Shown here: positions 23,628-36,131 of the stretch, in pieces
Numbering within the stretch: the first letter of the stretch is position 1
How the letters are laid out: every line of letters begins with the position of its first letter
Assembly: GCA_034766995.1 (NCBI GenBank)
Contig: CM068313.1
Coordinates: forward strand, 24,459,012 to 24,523,011
Length of the DNA stretch: 64,000 nt
DNA from: Acanthacorydalis orientalis
Lineage: Eukaryota; Arthropoda; Insecta; Megaloptera; Corydalidae
Reading direction: 5' to 3'
The notes under the pieces: model-generated
What the model saw: the letters and a program-made list of their open reading frames with translations, nothing else
What the model was told of the DNA's origin: nothing
Database searches by the model: none
Translations under genes and position numbers: made by a program

Positions 23628-25750
23628 CATTTAGATTTTATATTTTTTACTTTATAAAATCTAAAAATACCTTCATTTCCAAAAGTCACTAATTATGATC
23701 TTAAATTTAAGATTAATATAATTTCTATATGTTGATAATTTTATATTTTCTTTAAAATACATATTGATGTACTCATAATTTTTACATAAACGGACATAAA
23801 TTTATATTATTTAATTAGTATATCAATAAGTATAAAGAAAATGAAAACTACCAATTGTTCAAGACAAATAAGTTTTGATATGAAACATTCATGTAATTTA
23901 ATACACACGAAAACAAATATTAAATAATAAGTAAACTTCTGTAAACATTATATAATTAATATGTAGTTATAACAAAATTATTAATAAACATTTTCTATAA
24001 ATAATTTTTCTAAAATAATTTTTAATTTCATAATAAAAATAAATAATGAAGTAATATTCTTCTTCAATGCATATTGAATTCACACATTTTTTTATTCTTG
24101 GTTCACTGTTTCGTTCTAATTATAACTTATTGAATAATTGGTAATTATAGAAATTTTATGTTTATTTATACTTTGTTTTTGACATTAATCAGCTTTTTAG
24201 GGATATTTGAAATATTTGACCAATTTATTAATTTTAAGTTACCACTATATTATTTTTGGATTTACGGTATTTTTTTTACTAATCAAACATTCCTAAATAT
24301 GTTGTTCTGTTGTAAAAAATAAAGTATGAATTCAGAATCCCAATTTGTACCGAAATGAGCATTCCGAAATAAATTGTAAATATTCGACTAAGGCTTTTCC
24401 AATAGGATGTCTCCTTTATTTTGGAAAAATGTTATATTTGTCTTATAGAAGTTGTCTAATAACGACACAAAATGCACTTTGTTGACAGCTTATGAAAATA
24501 TTACAGTGATTTCTTCTTGATGGTATTGTAAAAGTTACATGTTTAATTTTGTAGTATCATACCGGAGTCTACTTACCTCTCTTGGGCACTGATAGAAATG
24601 GTGCTATTTATTGTGATTTGATTTCTCTAATTACATAATTATTGTGTTATGTTTTTGGTATATCTAATATTATTCCGGATTTTTTTTTATAAAATTTGGA
24701 ATGTTTTACCATTTACTACGTACCTACTATAAGTAACAATAAATATTTTTATCACATTAGTTGTTTTCAGGTTAAAGTGTAATATATTTGTTGACATATA
24801 CTTTCTATGTAATCCTAAGATCTGTATGTAATGTTAGTTTTTTTTTTTTAATAAATACATGAAACTTGTCATTATTAATACAATTAAAGATACACATATA
24901 TTTGTAATTAAGTGTTAAAAATCTGAAAGATTATTTAGATGTACTATGAAATTAAAAAAATAAGAATTTTTATTGCACAAATATTGTTACAGTACAACTG
25001 ATTCATCATAATGTGCTTCTTTGAAATATTTGTGATATAAAAGTATATTTTATATATTATCGTTCTTCTACATTTTTGCTTGAATGCAAAAACGTACAAG
25101 CACGAATTTTAACTATTGTTTTCATGTGATTATATATTTTTTGAAATTCATATTAGCTATCTACTCTGTTTTAGCTCTTAGATATGTGCATAGCATATTA
25201 AGATGTTTAAATGTTTAAAAATAAGCATACACTAAGATTTGATTTTTATATATTTTAAATGCTAAATTTATTTCACTGCCAACCACTTTGCTTTGTACTA
25301 TTAAAATGTCTTCACCACTTTCAAAATAATTTAATCAATTGTAATAACCACAATAGATGCCACGTTCTGATATTAATTCAATAAAATCATGTATGTTGAT
25401 GATGCAAACATTTTTTATATGCATTTTTGTAAATTCAGACATGTTTGGAGTAAATGTTTTTTGTTACGCAAGTTACTTCATTTGATTCATTCCATTTTAT
25501 TATTTCTTTTTTGAATTACTTTGGAAATAAAAATTGTTTGCATTATTCATTTTCTTAAACATTTTGTTGAAAAAGATTATATATTTATAACTTCCTGTCA
25601 GTGATTAAAGTTTTATACATTTTTTATGTTATTACACTGTACCTGTTTATTAACGGGTATTATAATCCTGTAGCAATACTAAGCTAAATTTACATTATAC
25701 AGACAGATGCATTTGAAAGTTTAAAAAATAAATACATTTGATATTTTCAT
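23628..25750 (+). other. Atf3 3' UTR and downstream intergenic DNA
   Basis: No coding frame. AATAAA hexamers occur on the + strand, for example at 24318-24323 and about 25378, and AUUUA motifs are frequent, so several poly(A) ends are possible. I cannot tell which is used. The distal part is plain AT-rich spacer. Confidence 0.45.
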
Positions 25751-26501
25751 AAAATAAGTTATTTTAATATTTAAATGAAATACTGATCCTAAAAAATCCA
25801 TAAATATTGAACCGATTTCCTGGTCCCACCACTTATTATCTTAGTAGTCATGTTAGTGTGTGTGTGTACAGATTTGGTAAAATACATATAGTTATTAATG
25901 TATGTGTACATATTTGGTAAGATATATATGTACCTTTATTAGAACAGATTCTGAAATTAAAAAGTAAAAATACAGTTGTTTATGAAAGACATTTTTAATT
26001 ACAGTAGATGAGATTTTAACTAACATGGATATGCAATATTCATGTAATTCTAAAATAAATATTGTAGTTGAATGTTAATTTTAACCAATAACTTATAAAC
26101 ACTAGCTCAGTTTTTGGCCATCAATGCTATCCTGTCCTATACATATGACCCGCATATACTGGTATATTGTACACGTTTGATTTTGTTCTTTATATGATAT
26201 ACTCGCCAATGGCGTTACTTTATCTTTTCTATATTAATTCTACGGTTTCCTGATACGTTACTAGTTTGATCAGGAGTCACTACATATCTAACAATTTTGG
26301 TAGGCAATTAAAAGGGGTTCATAGAAGATGGTTACCTATGTCAATATGGGACTGAATATAGTTTCTGAACGATTATATATTACGGTAATCTACAGTACAT
26401 ATTACTATTGGAAAAAAAGTCAATAAAATATGTTATTTCATGGTAACAGCTAAATTATATACTCTTATGAATTTTAAACAAAATTACGTTGTCGATATGA
26501 C
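25751..26501. repeat. Tandem duplication, copy 1 (751 bp)
   Basis: Begins AAAATAAGTTATTTTAATAT and repeats directly from 26502. By eye the two copies differ at about 17 positions, mostly single substitutions plus shorter (TG)n and poly-A runs in one copy. Each copy also carries an internal near-repeat (GTGTACAGATTTGGTAA and GTGTACATATTTGGTAA about 48 bp apart). No open frame, terminal inverted repeat or RNA gene was recognised in the unit. Confidence 0.93.
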
Positions 26502-27251
26502 AAAATAAGTTATTTTAATATTTAAATGAAATACTGATCCTAAAAAAATCCATAAATATTGAACCGATTTCCTGGTCCTACCACTTATTATCTTAGTAGT
26601 CATGTTAGTGTGTGTGTACAGATTTGATAAAATACATATAGTTATTAATGTATGTGTACATATTTGGTAAGATATATATGTACCTTTATTAGAACAGATT
26701 CTGAAATTAAAAAGTAAAAATACAGTTGTTTATAAAAGACATTTTTAATTACAGTAGATGAGATTTTAACTAACATGGATATGCAATATTCATGTAATTC
26801 TAAAATAAATATTGTAGTTGAATGTTAATTTTAACCAATTACTTATAAACACTAGCTCAGTTTCTGGCCATCAATGCTATCCTGTCCTATACATATGACC
26901 TGCATATACTGGTATATTGTACACGTTTGATTTTGTTCTTTATATGATATACTCGCCAATGGCGTTACTTTAACTTTTCTATATTAATTCTACGGTTTCC
27001 TGGTACGTTACTAGTCTGACCAGGAGTCACTATATATCTAACAATTTTGGTAGGCAATTAAAAGGGGTTCATAGAAGATGGTTACCTATGTCAATACGGG
27101 ACTGAATATAGTTTCTGAACGATTATATATTACGGTAATCTAAAGTACATATTACTATTGACAAAAAAGTCAATGAAATATGTTATTTCATGGTAACAGC
27201 TAAATTATATACTCTTATGAATTTTAAACAAAATTACGTTGTCGATATAAC
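26502..27251. repeat. Tandem duplication, copy 2 (about 750 bp)
   Basis: Directly follows copy 1 and ends near GTCGATATAAC. The junction pairs GATATGAC in copy 1 with GATATAAC at the end of copy 2, as expected of a head-to-tail duplication. It lies in the spacer between the 3' ends of Atf3 and SEC61G, about 320 bp from the SEC61G stop codon. Confidence 0.93.
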
Positions 27252-27479
27252 TAACTGCATAATGCATATGAATGCAACAAAAACATATATCGGCTAACGA
27301 TAGTATTTCAGTCACAATTGTGGTTTTAACGATTTTTTAATAGTTATCGATATTTAAATTCACAGTATTTTATCCAAACTATAAAGTAAATCTTAAAAGT
27401 TTTAAGATAAATAAACACTGATTATTTTCAGATAAATTATACCTGTAATAAATAGGTATGCTGACCATTTCAATAACAA

Positions 27480-27485
27480 ATTTAT
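27480..27485 (-). terminator. Likely SEC61G poly(A) signal
   Basis: TTTATT on the plus strand is AATAAA on the minus strand, about 90 nt after the SEC61G stop codon. Confidence 0.55.
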
Positions 27486-27572
27486 TTCATTTTTATTATG
27501 TTATAAGTATATTGATTAAATATAAAAGAAAATACATAAAATAAAAACAATACAACAAAACATACATATATC

Positions 27573-28187
<615 letters not shown>

Positions 28188-28316
28188 ACTGTTCTAGAAT
28201 TCAAGAGGTTAATTGTTAATTAAATGTAAAAAATACGAATCTAGCATACTATAATACATACAAATACATGTATAAATGGTAAAAATGAGTACGGGTTGTT
28301 TATACATATTTAAAAT

Positions 28317-28430
28317 ACTTACAATTGAAAATAATCGTAATCACACGAAAATTTCTGCAGAAGTATTTACAACTGTTTACTCAACAAGATCGGTTGTCTT
28401 AACTATACAGCTATAATACGTCAGACAACT
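28317..28430 (-). other. SEC61G non-coding first exon and core promoter region
   Basis: On the minus strand CAATT|GTAAGT places a consensus donor at 28322-28317, so the first exon ends at 28323. The transcript start is probably within about 100 bp upstream, next to the GC-richer block at 28385-28450. No TATA box is evident. Confidence 0.45.
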
Positions 28431-28448
28431 CCACGTATCCCAACGTGG
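28431..28448. promoter_or_regulatory. Inverted pair of ACGTGG cores upstream of SEC61G
   Basis: CCACGT (28431-28436) and ACGTGG (28443-28448) face each other across ATCCCA. ACGTGG is the core of the XBP1/ATF6 unfolded-protein-response element, and SEC61 subunits are known XBP1 targets in animals. Read from the gene's strand, the block CAATTGCCACG also resembles the ERSE-II half-site arrangement. A TGACGT-type half-site lies at about 28417-28422. Function is inferred from motif and gene identity only. Confidence 0.35.
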
Positions 28449-28471
28449 CAATTGTCATAAATGTACACACA

Positions 28472-29566
28472 CAAACAACTGACAACTTAATAGATTGCGA
28501 ACAGAAATTCTGCCTTCTACAAAATGTTTGTTATGTATTTTATTTTTTCAATAATAAAATATCAAGTATATATTGTATGTAAATATTTTAATCCAATCAA
28601 CATACATATTTGTATAACTAACATATAAACAAAAAAAGTAATACATTTTGATAATGGTTACAATTAATTGGTAAATAATTTATTTCATATTATACAATAA
28701 TGTTTTTTTTTTCAATATATAAATTAATTTATCATTATCTGTAATAATTGCTCTAGATTTTAACCAATTCGCTACTAAATAAAAATTTCTATTCTTTTAT
28801 AATTTGAATTTTTTCAATGATTACACTCCAATATGTTAGATATCCTTTTCTCACTTGTTTATTGTTTTTTCTAGGCCTTTTTTTAATTCTTTAGTTCCCA
28901 GTTAATACTTTTTGCCTATTTGCTGCCTTCAAACACTATCAGTTACTCATTTCTATTTCAAAATTTCCATTATTGTTATTATATCTGCAATTCCTATCTG
29001 TTTTTGTTTCCATTTTGTTCTTCTATCTTTTGTTTTCCGTAACACATTTTTCAATGTTTCTCTGTATTGCTTTGAATACAGGTAAAATACATTGATAGAA
29101 TAATTTTCTCTTTAAGGTAGAAATCATTAGAATACTTCTGACATTATGGATAAATCACGGTCGTATATACAAGACCGTGGGATAAATTAACTTTCACAAA
29201 TTATTTTTTTTACCCCACAACCCATTAAAATAGATTTTTCTGTATCTTACACTGTGAAGATAATGGCATCGCCATCGAAATGCCTATAAGCAACAATTAA
29301 AAATGATCAATAATGATTTTGATATAAAACGTTTTTATGGTTTGCGAAGAGAAAAAGAATTTATTGTAAAAGAATACTTCAATTTAAATATTAAAGTATT
29401 TTATCCAATAAATTTCATTCCATTTTTATTTTTTGGATAACTTTCTTAATGAATAATCTATACAAGTTAATCAGATAGCTCAAACATATTTCGTAACTTC
29501 TTCAATATTTGTTTCATTTAAATCTTCTTCAAACAACGAATTCATCAATATTTGTTTTTGTTGTGA

Positions 29567-29633
<67 letters not shown>

Positions 29634-29972
29634 CAAGATATATATATATATATATAAAACAAGAACTAGAATACGTTAGAAAACATTTTTTGTAAATCAA
29701 ATCCGGTTCTGTTGTTAAACGCAAATCGATACGAAAAGTGTATTTTACAGGAACAATAATTTTATGCATTAAGTATAATTAAATATTATTACAGAACAGC
29801 AAAACTTTCAATTACAACAAACATGACCTTTAAAAACTTTGTACTGACAAAGTGTATAGAAGATAACTACAAAGTACGCTTGTTTAAAAGCCGATATTTT
29901 TCATAACGTCGCCAGTTCTATAAATGAACTAGTAATTGAATTATCTAGACTGCTGTGTATACATAGGAAATA
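28472..29972. other. Spacer between the divergent SEC61G and NPC2 genes
   Basis: About 1.5 kb, AT-rich, with a long TA array at 29569-29654. No coding exon was recognised. The NPC2 promoter is presumably in the last few hundred bases, which include CATAACGTCGCC at about 29902 as a GC-richer patch. Confidence 0.5.
29569..29654. repeat. (TA)n with one AACAAGA interruption
   Basis: About 31 units, the interruption at 29632-29638, then about eight more units. It lies about 320 bp upstream of the NPC2 start codon. Confidence 0.92.
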
Positions 29973-31977
29973 ATGTTTTCCAATACGTTGACATCTATAA
30001 TATTAATAACAATAGCCATAGGAATTTGTAAGCATGCTGATGGAGCAACTTTTTTGGATTGCGGTACGCATTATCACCTATATGAGCGATTCTGTGCATT
30101 GTTTTACGTTTATTGGTTAATTTGAAATTTAAATAAAATGTTTTATATGTAGGTTCAAAAACTGCTAAATTAACAAACATATCCGTGTCAAAATGCGTGG
30201 ATGCTGATGAACGATGTATTCTGGAAAGAAATACTAATGTTTCTATAAGTATCACTTTCATTTTGGGTAAGTGAAAATTACGTATGTACTTCTTGACATT
30301 GACTATAGATACTAAATTGTAGCAATTACACATTTATATATATAATACATACACACATATACAAACTTAAGAATTTTAGTAGACAAGTAAATGATTATTT
30401 ATGTAAATAAGTAAAAGATAAATAATATACTTATATGATATAGGAAGAGTAAAAAAGTATAAAATTTATTTTAATTTAAGAAAAAATGTATTCTAGATAC
30501 TAAACCGTGTGAATAAGAAAGTAACTCACGCCCAAAATTTACACGGATTCAAAAACCTATTATATATTTGATGCATATTTATTGATGCTATGCGCATGCT
30601 TGCAATTAATTTCAAATTAATTTTTATAATATTTTTTTCGTCATATAGGTTTTATATATAAATTTAAAAATTTATTTATTAAAATGTATCATCTTCAATA
30701 CGTTTTTATTGATGTATTTCTTAATGTTTTTATGTTTCTTGACATCCAGTCAATGATTTTACTTCTTTATGTTTATCTTCCATCTTGCAATACGTCGAAT
30801 CGTTTTTTATTTAATCTATAATTTTGATATTTTCTGTAATTATTGCTAGTTTTCATGTTTTGCATGTTAATCAGTTATCTTAATTATAAAATATGTATAA
30901 TCAAACATTTATCAAATAAAAATTAATTGTTTAGATCATAGAATATCTAAGTATTTTTGTTAAAACTTAAAAATATAATAGTAGTTGTTATAATAACAGC
31001 TTTCTGAATACTAAATTATACTCCAAATTAAAATTAAATAGTATAATTTTGATTAAATTACATAAAAACAGACCAACTGAAATATCATATTTAAAAAAAT
31101 AGTTTTCAATATCATTCGTTATTAGAATTTTATGAGATATTAGTTTTATTATGTAATTTTACAACTATTATTTATGTACATTTCTTGGTGAAGTAACTCA
31201 TTTTTAAAACATTTAAATAGAGATTAATTCATTTTTTGCTGTATTTAAATACTGTAGTTATACCTCTAACATGTTTGTTAAAGTTAATCATCATTATAAT
31301 GTTTAATTTTAGTTTTTTTTCTTTTTGATACATAGTACAAAAGAATCAAACGTTTTTTCGCCATATGAAATATATATTTCTAATTCACATAACATTATCA
31401 TATATGTATATATCATATATTACATTATCATATATGTAGGGTACGCCTATCATAAAGCGTTTTCGATGTTCAAAAAAAGTACTTTATAACGGCTAATCAA
31501 CAAATAAAGTATCAAGTGTGTCATTGTTTTCATAAATTTGTTTATGATATTCTTATGTAATTAGATGATGGCATGACTGTTAATATTTTTCTGTATGGTT
31601 CCTTTTAATATTGTATTTAGTATTGACTTCCAAAATTTTTCTAGTTAGTTCCGTATTTTCAATATCTTATTAGTCATTTTATTTAACTATAACAAAACTT
31701 CATTGATTTTTTTCTAAATCATCTTTCATCTGGATCATGAGTCTATATTGATTTTTGAAAAATTGTGAATATTTTTTCCACACAATAATTTTTAACAGGA
31801 ATCTATATAAGTACCTATTTAACTTACTCTCTATTTTCTTTTCAATTAGATCTAAGATTTAAAATATATTTTTAGACTTATTTTTATATGTCTGATGAAT
31901 TCTGATTATATTTTTTATATTAGCTTTTATTTGTTCTAATTAAATACCAGATATACTTATTTGTATACATATATGCA

Positions 31978-32018
<41 letters not shown>

Positions 32019-32567
32019 TTTTTAAGAATTGTATTCATTTACATGTAAATATTTCATCTATAAACATTTATTTTTTTCGAGGACTTACATTTAATAAATA
32101 TATTTAATGAAGGAAAACTAAATTAAATTATCTTAAAATTCCAGAAAAGGATACAGCTGCTATTGAATCAGTTGTACATGGAAGTGTTTTAGGAGTTGAA
32201 GTTCCATTTCCATTATCAAATCCTGATGCTTGTGTAGATTCTGGTTTGACTTGTCCGCTAGGGGCAGGTATAACATACACTTATACAGCAACATTACCTA
32301 TATTAAAGAAATATCCTAGGGTAAATATTATGAAAATATATTGTTTTTTTTTAATACACGTCAGTATACTTTAGAAGATATTTTTTAAAATATGAATTTT
32401 ATTTTGTGATTTATGGATTTCTAATTGATGACAATGAAGTTAAAAATTAGTTAGTGTAATTTATTAAATTTATATTGTTTTAGGTTCAAGTTGATGTTAA
32501 ATGGGAATTACAAGATTCTCAAAAAGAAGACTTAATTTGTGTGGTGATTCCTGCAAAAATAAAATAA
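29973..32567 (+). CDS. Npc2: NPC2-like ML-domain sterol/lipid-binding protein
   Basis: Secreted or lysosomal lipid-binding protein; vertebrate NPC2 passes cholesterol to NPC1, and insect members also bind sterols and other lipids. Four exons, 29973-30063, 30153-30266, 32145-32320 and 32484-32567, all with GT-AG introns, give 154 residues. A hydrophobic signal peptide (about 1-22, core SIILITIAIGI) is followed by the ML domain starting DCGSKTAKL. Six mature cysteines, C30, C45, C52, C98, C105 and C146, match the NPC2 pattern C1-C6, C2-C3, C4-C5. The segment VPFPLSNPDACVDSGLTCPL and the YTYTATLPI strand are typical of the family. The start is chosen because it directly supplies the signal peptide. 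Intron 2 is 1.9 kb and AT-rich, with a short TA/TG tract near 31978-32018. Insects carry several NPC2 paralogues, so orthology to a particular one is not settled. Confidence 0.94.
31978..32018. repeat. (TA)n-(TG)n tract in NPC2 intron 2
   Basis: About 14 TA units pass into a GTGTGTGTG run, about 130 bp before exon 3. Confidence 0.9.
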
Positions 32568-32622
32568 TTATTTTATAATGTATATACATTTATCATTTTA
32601 AATTAGTTATACATATATTCAC

Positions 32623-32628
32623 AATAAA
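32623..32628 (+). terminator. Likely NPC2 poly(A) signal
   Basis: AATAAA, 56 nt after the stop codon, first hexamer downstream. Confidence 0.65.
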
Positions 32629-34265
32629 TTTTCATATATTTAAATATGAATTATTATATTCTGTTCAACATTCATCTACATACAAAATAAAAGGTCATAT
32701 TCCAAACAATATAATTATTTTTAAACATTTTTATTATAAACTTCACAGAGCTTTAAGCATTCTGACAAAGCATCATATACAAAAGCTTATATTTTTCCAA
32801 AACATTTGAATACACAAGGGCAGTTGTTAAGTTAATGACACTGTACATTAATTATAAACCTTACTTCTAATGTACAAAAATATATTTTATATTTTTAATA
32901 ATTGAACTATAATAATTTTGATAGAGTATACTCTATTGTTCAGATTTTTGAACAAAATTATTCTCTTGTATTAATGCAATTAATACAAATCTTGCAACAT
33001 AAATTTAATAAACAACTATATATCATATTCTTTCATAAATTGTATAATAATATTTTCTTATATTCGAATTATTATACTCTCATTCCATTATCTTCTATAA
33101 TAAAAATTTCACTGTTACTTTTATATTATTTCTACTGCACAAGATAATTTGATTACGAAAACATTAGTTTACACATTTATAGAAAGTAATACATTAACAT
33201 CAACACAGAATACATTTCTTGATACTTTTGATAAAACATACCTTAATGAAATTGTATTCTATTATTAAATTGAATAAATCGATAAATCTGAACAGATATC
33301 CATTAAAAATACCCCTATTAGAAACAATGTTCTCTATTTATTTAACTATTATGTACAATTAATACAACTAGTGTACCTATGTTTTCCTATAATGCAAAAT
33401 CCCATTTAATCATTTGAACAAGCGCACTTATTTGCTCAGTTTAAGATAAATATATATATATATTAAACTATTGAAAGAATCTGTTGGCTTGAAAGTAAAA
33501 AAAAAAAAATACATTATAAACTTACAACATTCATTTTATTGAGTACTTTTCATGAATGTCATAGAAAATGACAAAACTATGTGATATTTTTTAAAAGGAA
33601 TTTATTGATAAGTTAAATTACAATTACTTTAAATGACTAAAATTATGTTTTTCTTTTTGAATTATTGTTTTTTTTTCTAACAACAGTTTTACCCTTCACT
33701 GCAAATAGAACAGTATGATTAAATGAGATTTTTTTGTCTATATGTACAAAGAAAATATTATGAAATGTTAAAATAACTATAATGCAGTTATCAATCTCAA
33801 ATTTCATTAAGTTATTATATTTTAATTTCTGCTAAGCCCACTAATGCACATTTTTTTAATATGAATGAGACAAAATAAGGAAAATAAAAAATATATACAT
33901 TTATTTTAAACTACTGATTTAATCAACCTTTGATAAAAAAACTTAAGTGCAAGTTTATTAGTTATAATTTCAGAAATAATCATTCTATACATATAAATAA
34001 TGATATTTCTTAATTAATTTATGCTTTAAACATTATCATGTTCAGTTAACTAACATACATGAATTGAAATTTGTAAATTTGAACTGTAAAAAGTAATGTT
34101 AAAATATGAGACGTGATAATAAATGTTTTACTTGTATGTATAATGTTTAAAGAGTATTTTTTGGCAGACAAATCATGTTCTATTTGATAATGAAAATAAT
34201 ACACAAAAAAAAGTAATTGTCAAACTTCAAATACACACACACCAGATTTATATATACATATTCAT

Positions 34266-34321
<56 letters not shown>

Positions 34322-34828
34322 CACACACAACAAAGAATACTATATTAGGCTGTTTTACTTCATTAGACCAAGGTACAATACAATTTATATAAATCAACAA
34401 AACTTTTTATGCAATTATATACATTCAATGTAATAATGTTATTAAAACAAAATGTGATTTTTATATAATTTTTTTTACAGAAATTCTAAAAATGTTTTAT
34501 TTTTTGGAAATAAAAGAGTTACTTAAAAACTAATGTTATCTTAGCTGTGTTTTATTTACAACTGAAATCCTTTTTGTCAAAAATATCAAGTTAATATAAT
34601 AAATTTCAAAACAAATTCTTTCACATACTATAAATTAATCTAATAAATACAATCAAAACTTGTTTCTAAAACAGTACTTTTAACAATATAAAGAAAAATA
34701 ACTGCAATTTAATATTTTACCTATACATATACGTCATTATTGGTCAAAAAATAAGTTTCCTTAAAAATTATATATATGACTGTACAAGTGCATGAATACA
34801 TACATATATATTCACACAAAAAAATGCA
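32629..34828. other. Spacer between converging NPC2 and STYX
   Basis: AT-rich, no supported coding exon. The open frame at 32902-33147 has no recognisable motif and local composition only. A TA array with a CA tail lies at 34271-34329. Part of the right side is probably STYX 3' UTR. Confidence 0.5.
34271..34329. repeat. (TA)n-(CA)n compound tract
   Basis: About 22 TA units followed by CACATACACACACAAC. Confidence 0.92.
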
Positions 34829-34981
34829 ATCATCACCTTTATTAAGTATTTTAAAGTTTATTATATACTAATAACTCTTTTTGGATAACTTTGTAGAGAC
34901 TGCAACAGTACAACTATTAAGTAATTATAGAGAAAAAATCTAGAAATTTTAAATAGTTACTACTTAATAAAGGTGAATGAT
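34829..34981. repeat. Inverted repeat, arms 20-21 bp, in STYX 3' region
   Basis: ATCATCACCTTTATTAAGTA at 34829-34848 and its complement TACTTAATAAAGGTGAATGAT at 34961-34981 match perfectly over 16 bp and over about 20 with one inserted base. The spacer is about 112 bp. Each arm carries AATAAA on one strand, so a poly(A) signal for STYX (minus strand, plus positions 34838-34843, about 180 nt after its stop) lies inside the left arm. Confidence 0.75.
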
Positions 34982-35025
34982 AAGAAAAATGAAAGTTAAC
35001 ATTTCGTTTCATTCTTTTTTAAAAG

Positions 35026-36010
35026 CTACGTACTAAATCCGATATCCATTGATTCTGTCGAGCTCTCATGGCTATTAACAGGGCTTGGGGGAGGTGGATA
35101 CGGAATATGATCTGACGCATCATCGTCTGTCTGATCTCTTCTTCTTTTGTTAACTCTGTGATTGCCTGATGAACTTTGGCCTAGCTGGAATGTACGTCGT
35201 GCTCTCATAATAGGCTCAAACTCTTCCAGTTGAGCAATGAAGCCAGCATTAGGGTTAATACAAAACCGACGTTCTTGTACAAATTTGAAAGCCTCTCTAT
35301 AAAATAAACATTATTTAAATACAAAAATACATAATCTCACTATTGGCATATTTACCTGTATGTTAAACCATACTCTTCCATTATATATGCAAGCACAAGG
35401 GCAGGACTTCTTGATATGCCTGTATTACCATGAATTAATACTTTCCCGCCCTGAGATCGACATTCTTGTAAAAACTTGCGTACCCGTGAAAAATGTGGAA
35501 TAATACTTTCATAAACAGAATCGGCTAAATCTACTATAAGATATTTAAATATATCTAAAAAGTTCGGTCGGATAAAATGTGATTCAGCTTCTTGACGCAC
35601 ACAAACAATATGTGTAATTCCTGTTTGAAGTAAAACATCTAAATGTGATTTTGATGCTGATAAATATGGTCCAAGGTATACTCCGGGTATAATTTCTTGC
35701 ATAGATTGTCGCATAGTATGTGTCCAGATTTTCTGGGCTGTTGGAATAGGCAAAAATATTTCTGTTTCAGGCTGAAATAATGAAATTTCAATAATTGTGA
35801 ATCCATTGACTAAAAATAAATAAATTGAAATTATTTCAACGTATTGTTAAATAAAACGAGCATTGAAAAAATGATTCGGTGTTAATCCTTGACTAAATTG
35901 TCAAGACCCTGGAAAGTTGACTGTAACTGACATTATTGAGGGAAAGTGCACTGACAAATAGATTTACTTACCGCACCATACAGTACTCTCGAATTATCTA
36001 AATCTACCAT
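35026..36010 (-). CDS. Styx: STYX, catalytically dead dual-specificity phosphatase
   Basis: A pseudophosphatase that binds phosphorylated partners such as ERK without dephosphorylating them; in mammals it also binds the F-box protein FBXW7. Three coding exons on the minus strand, 36010-35972, 35771-35356 and 35296-35026, with consensus introns of 200 and 59 bp, give 241 residues. The DSP fold runs from EIIPGVYLGPY (39-49) to about residue 185. The P-loop is H127-G-N-T-G-I-S-R134: the catalytic cysteine is glycine at 128, the family hallmark, while the arginine and serine are kept. The stretch REAFKFVQERRFCINPNAGF (152-171) matches STYX closely. The C-terminal 55 residues are disordered, with a basic KRRR (202-205), an acidic run and PPPPSP. 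The 13-residue first exon supplies the start; the next methionine would cut into the fold. It converges on NPC2. Confidence 0.96.
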
Positions 36011-36100
36011 TTTGGCGAAATGTCCAACGAAATTACAGTATTAAAAAAAGAAAAGTCAAATGATAATTAAAAATTAACACTACAATCGTATCACCGCTTT

Positions 36101-36131
36101 GACGCCATTACCAATGATACCGACGCCATTA
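36101..36131 (-). promoter_or_regulatory. Repeated GACGCCATTA in STYX promoter region
   Basis: GACGCCATTA occurs at 36101-36110 and 36122-36131, 90-120 bp upstream of the STYX start codon; on the gene's strand this is TAATGGCGTC twice. The ATGGC core resembles the YY1/Pho site often found at metazoan transcription starts. The motif role is inference. Confidence 0.35.

Noticed and set aside
29995..30333. 112-residue minus-strand frame across NPC2 exons 1-2
   Set aside because: It runs antisense through two exons and the intron of NPC2, whose reading is proven by six conserved cysteines and clean splice sites.
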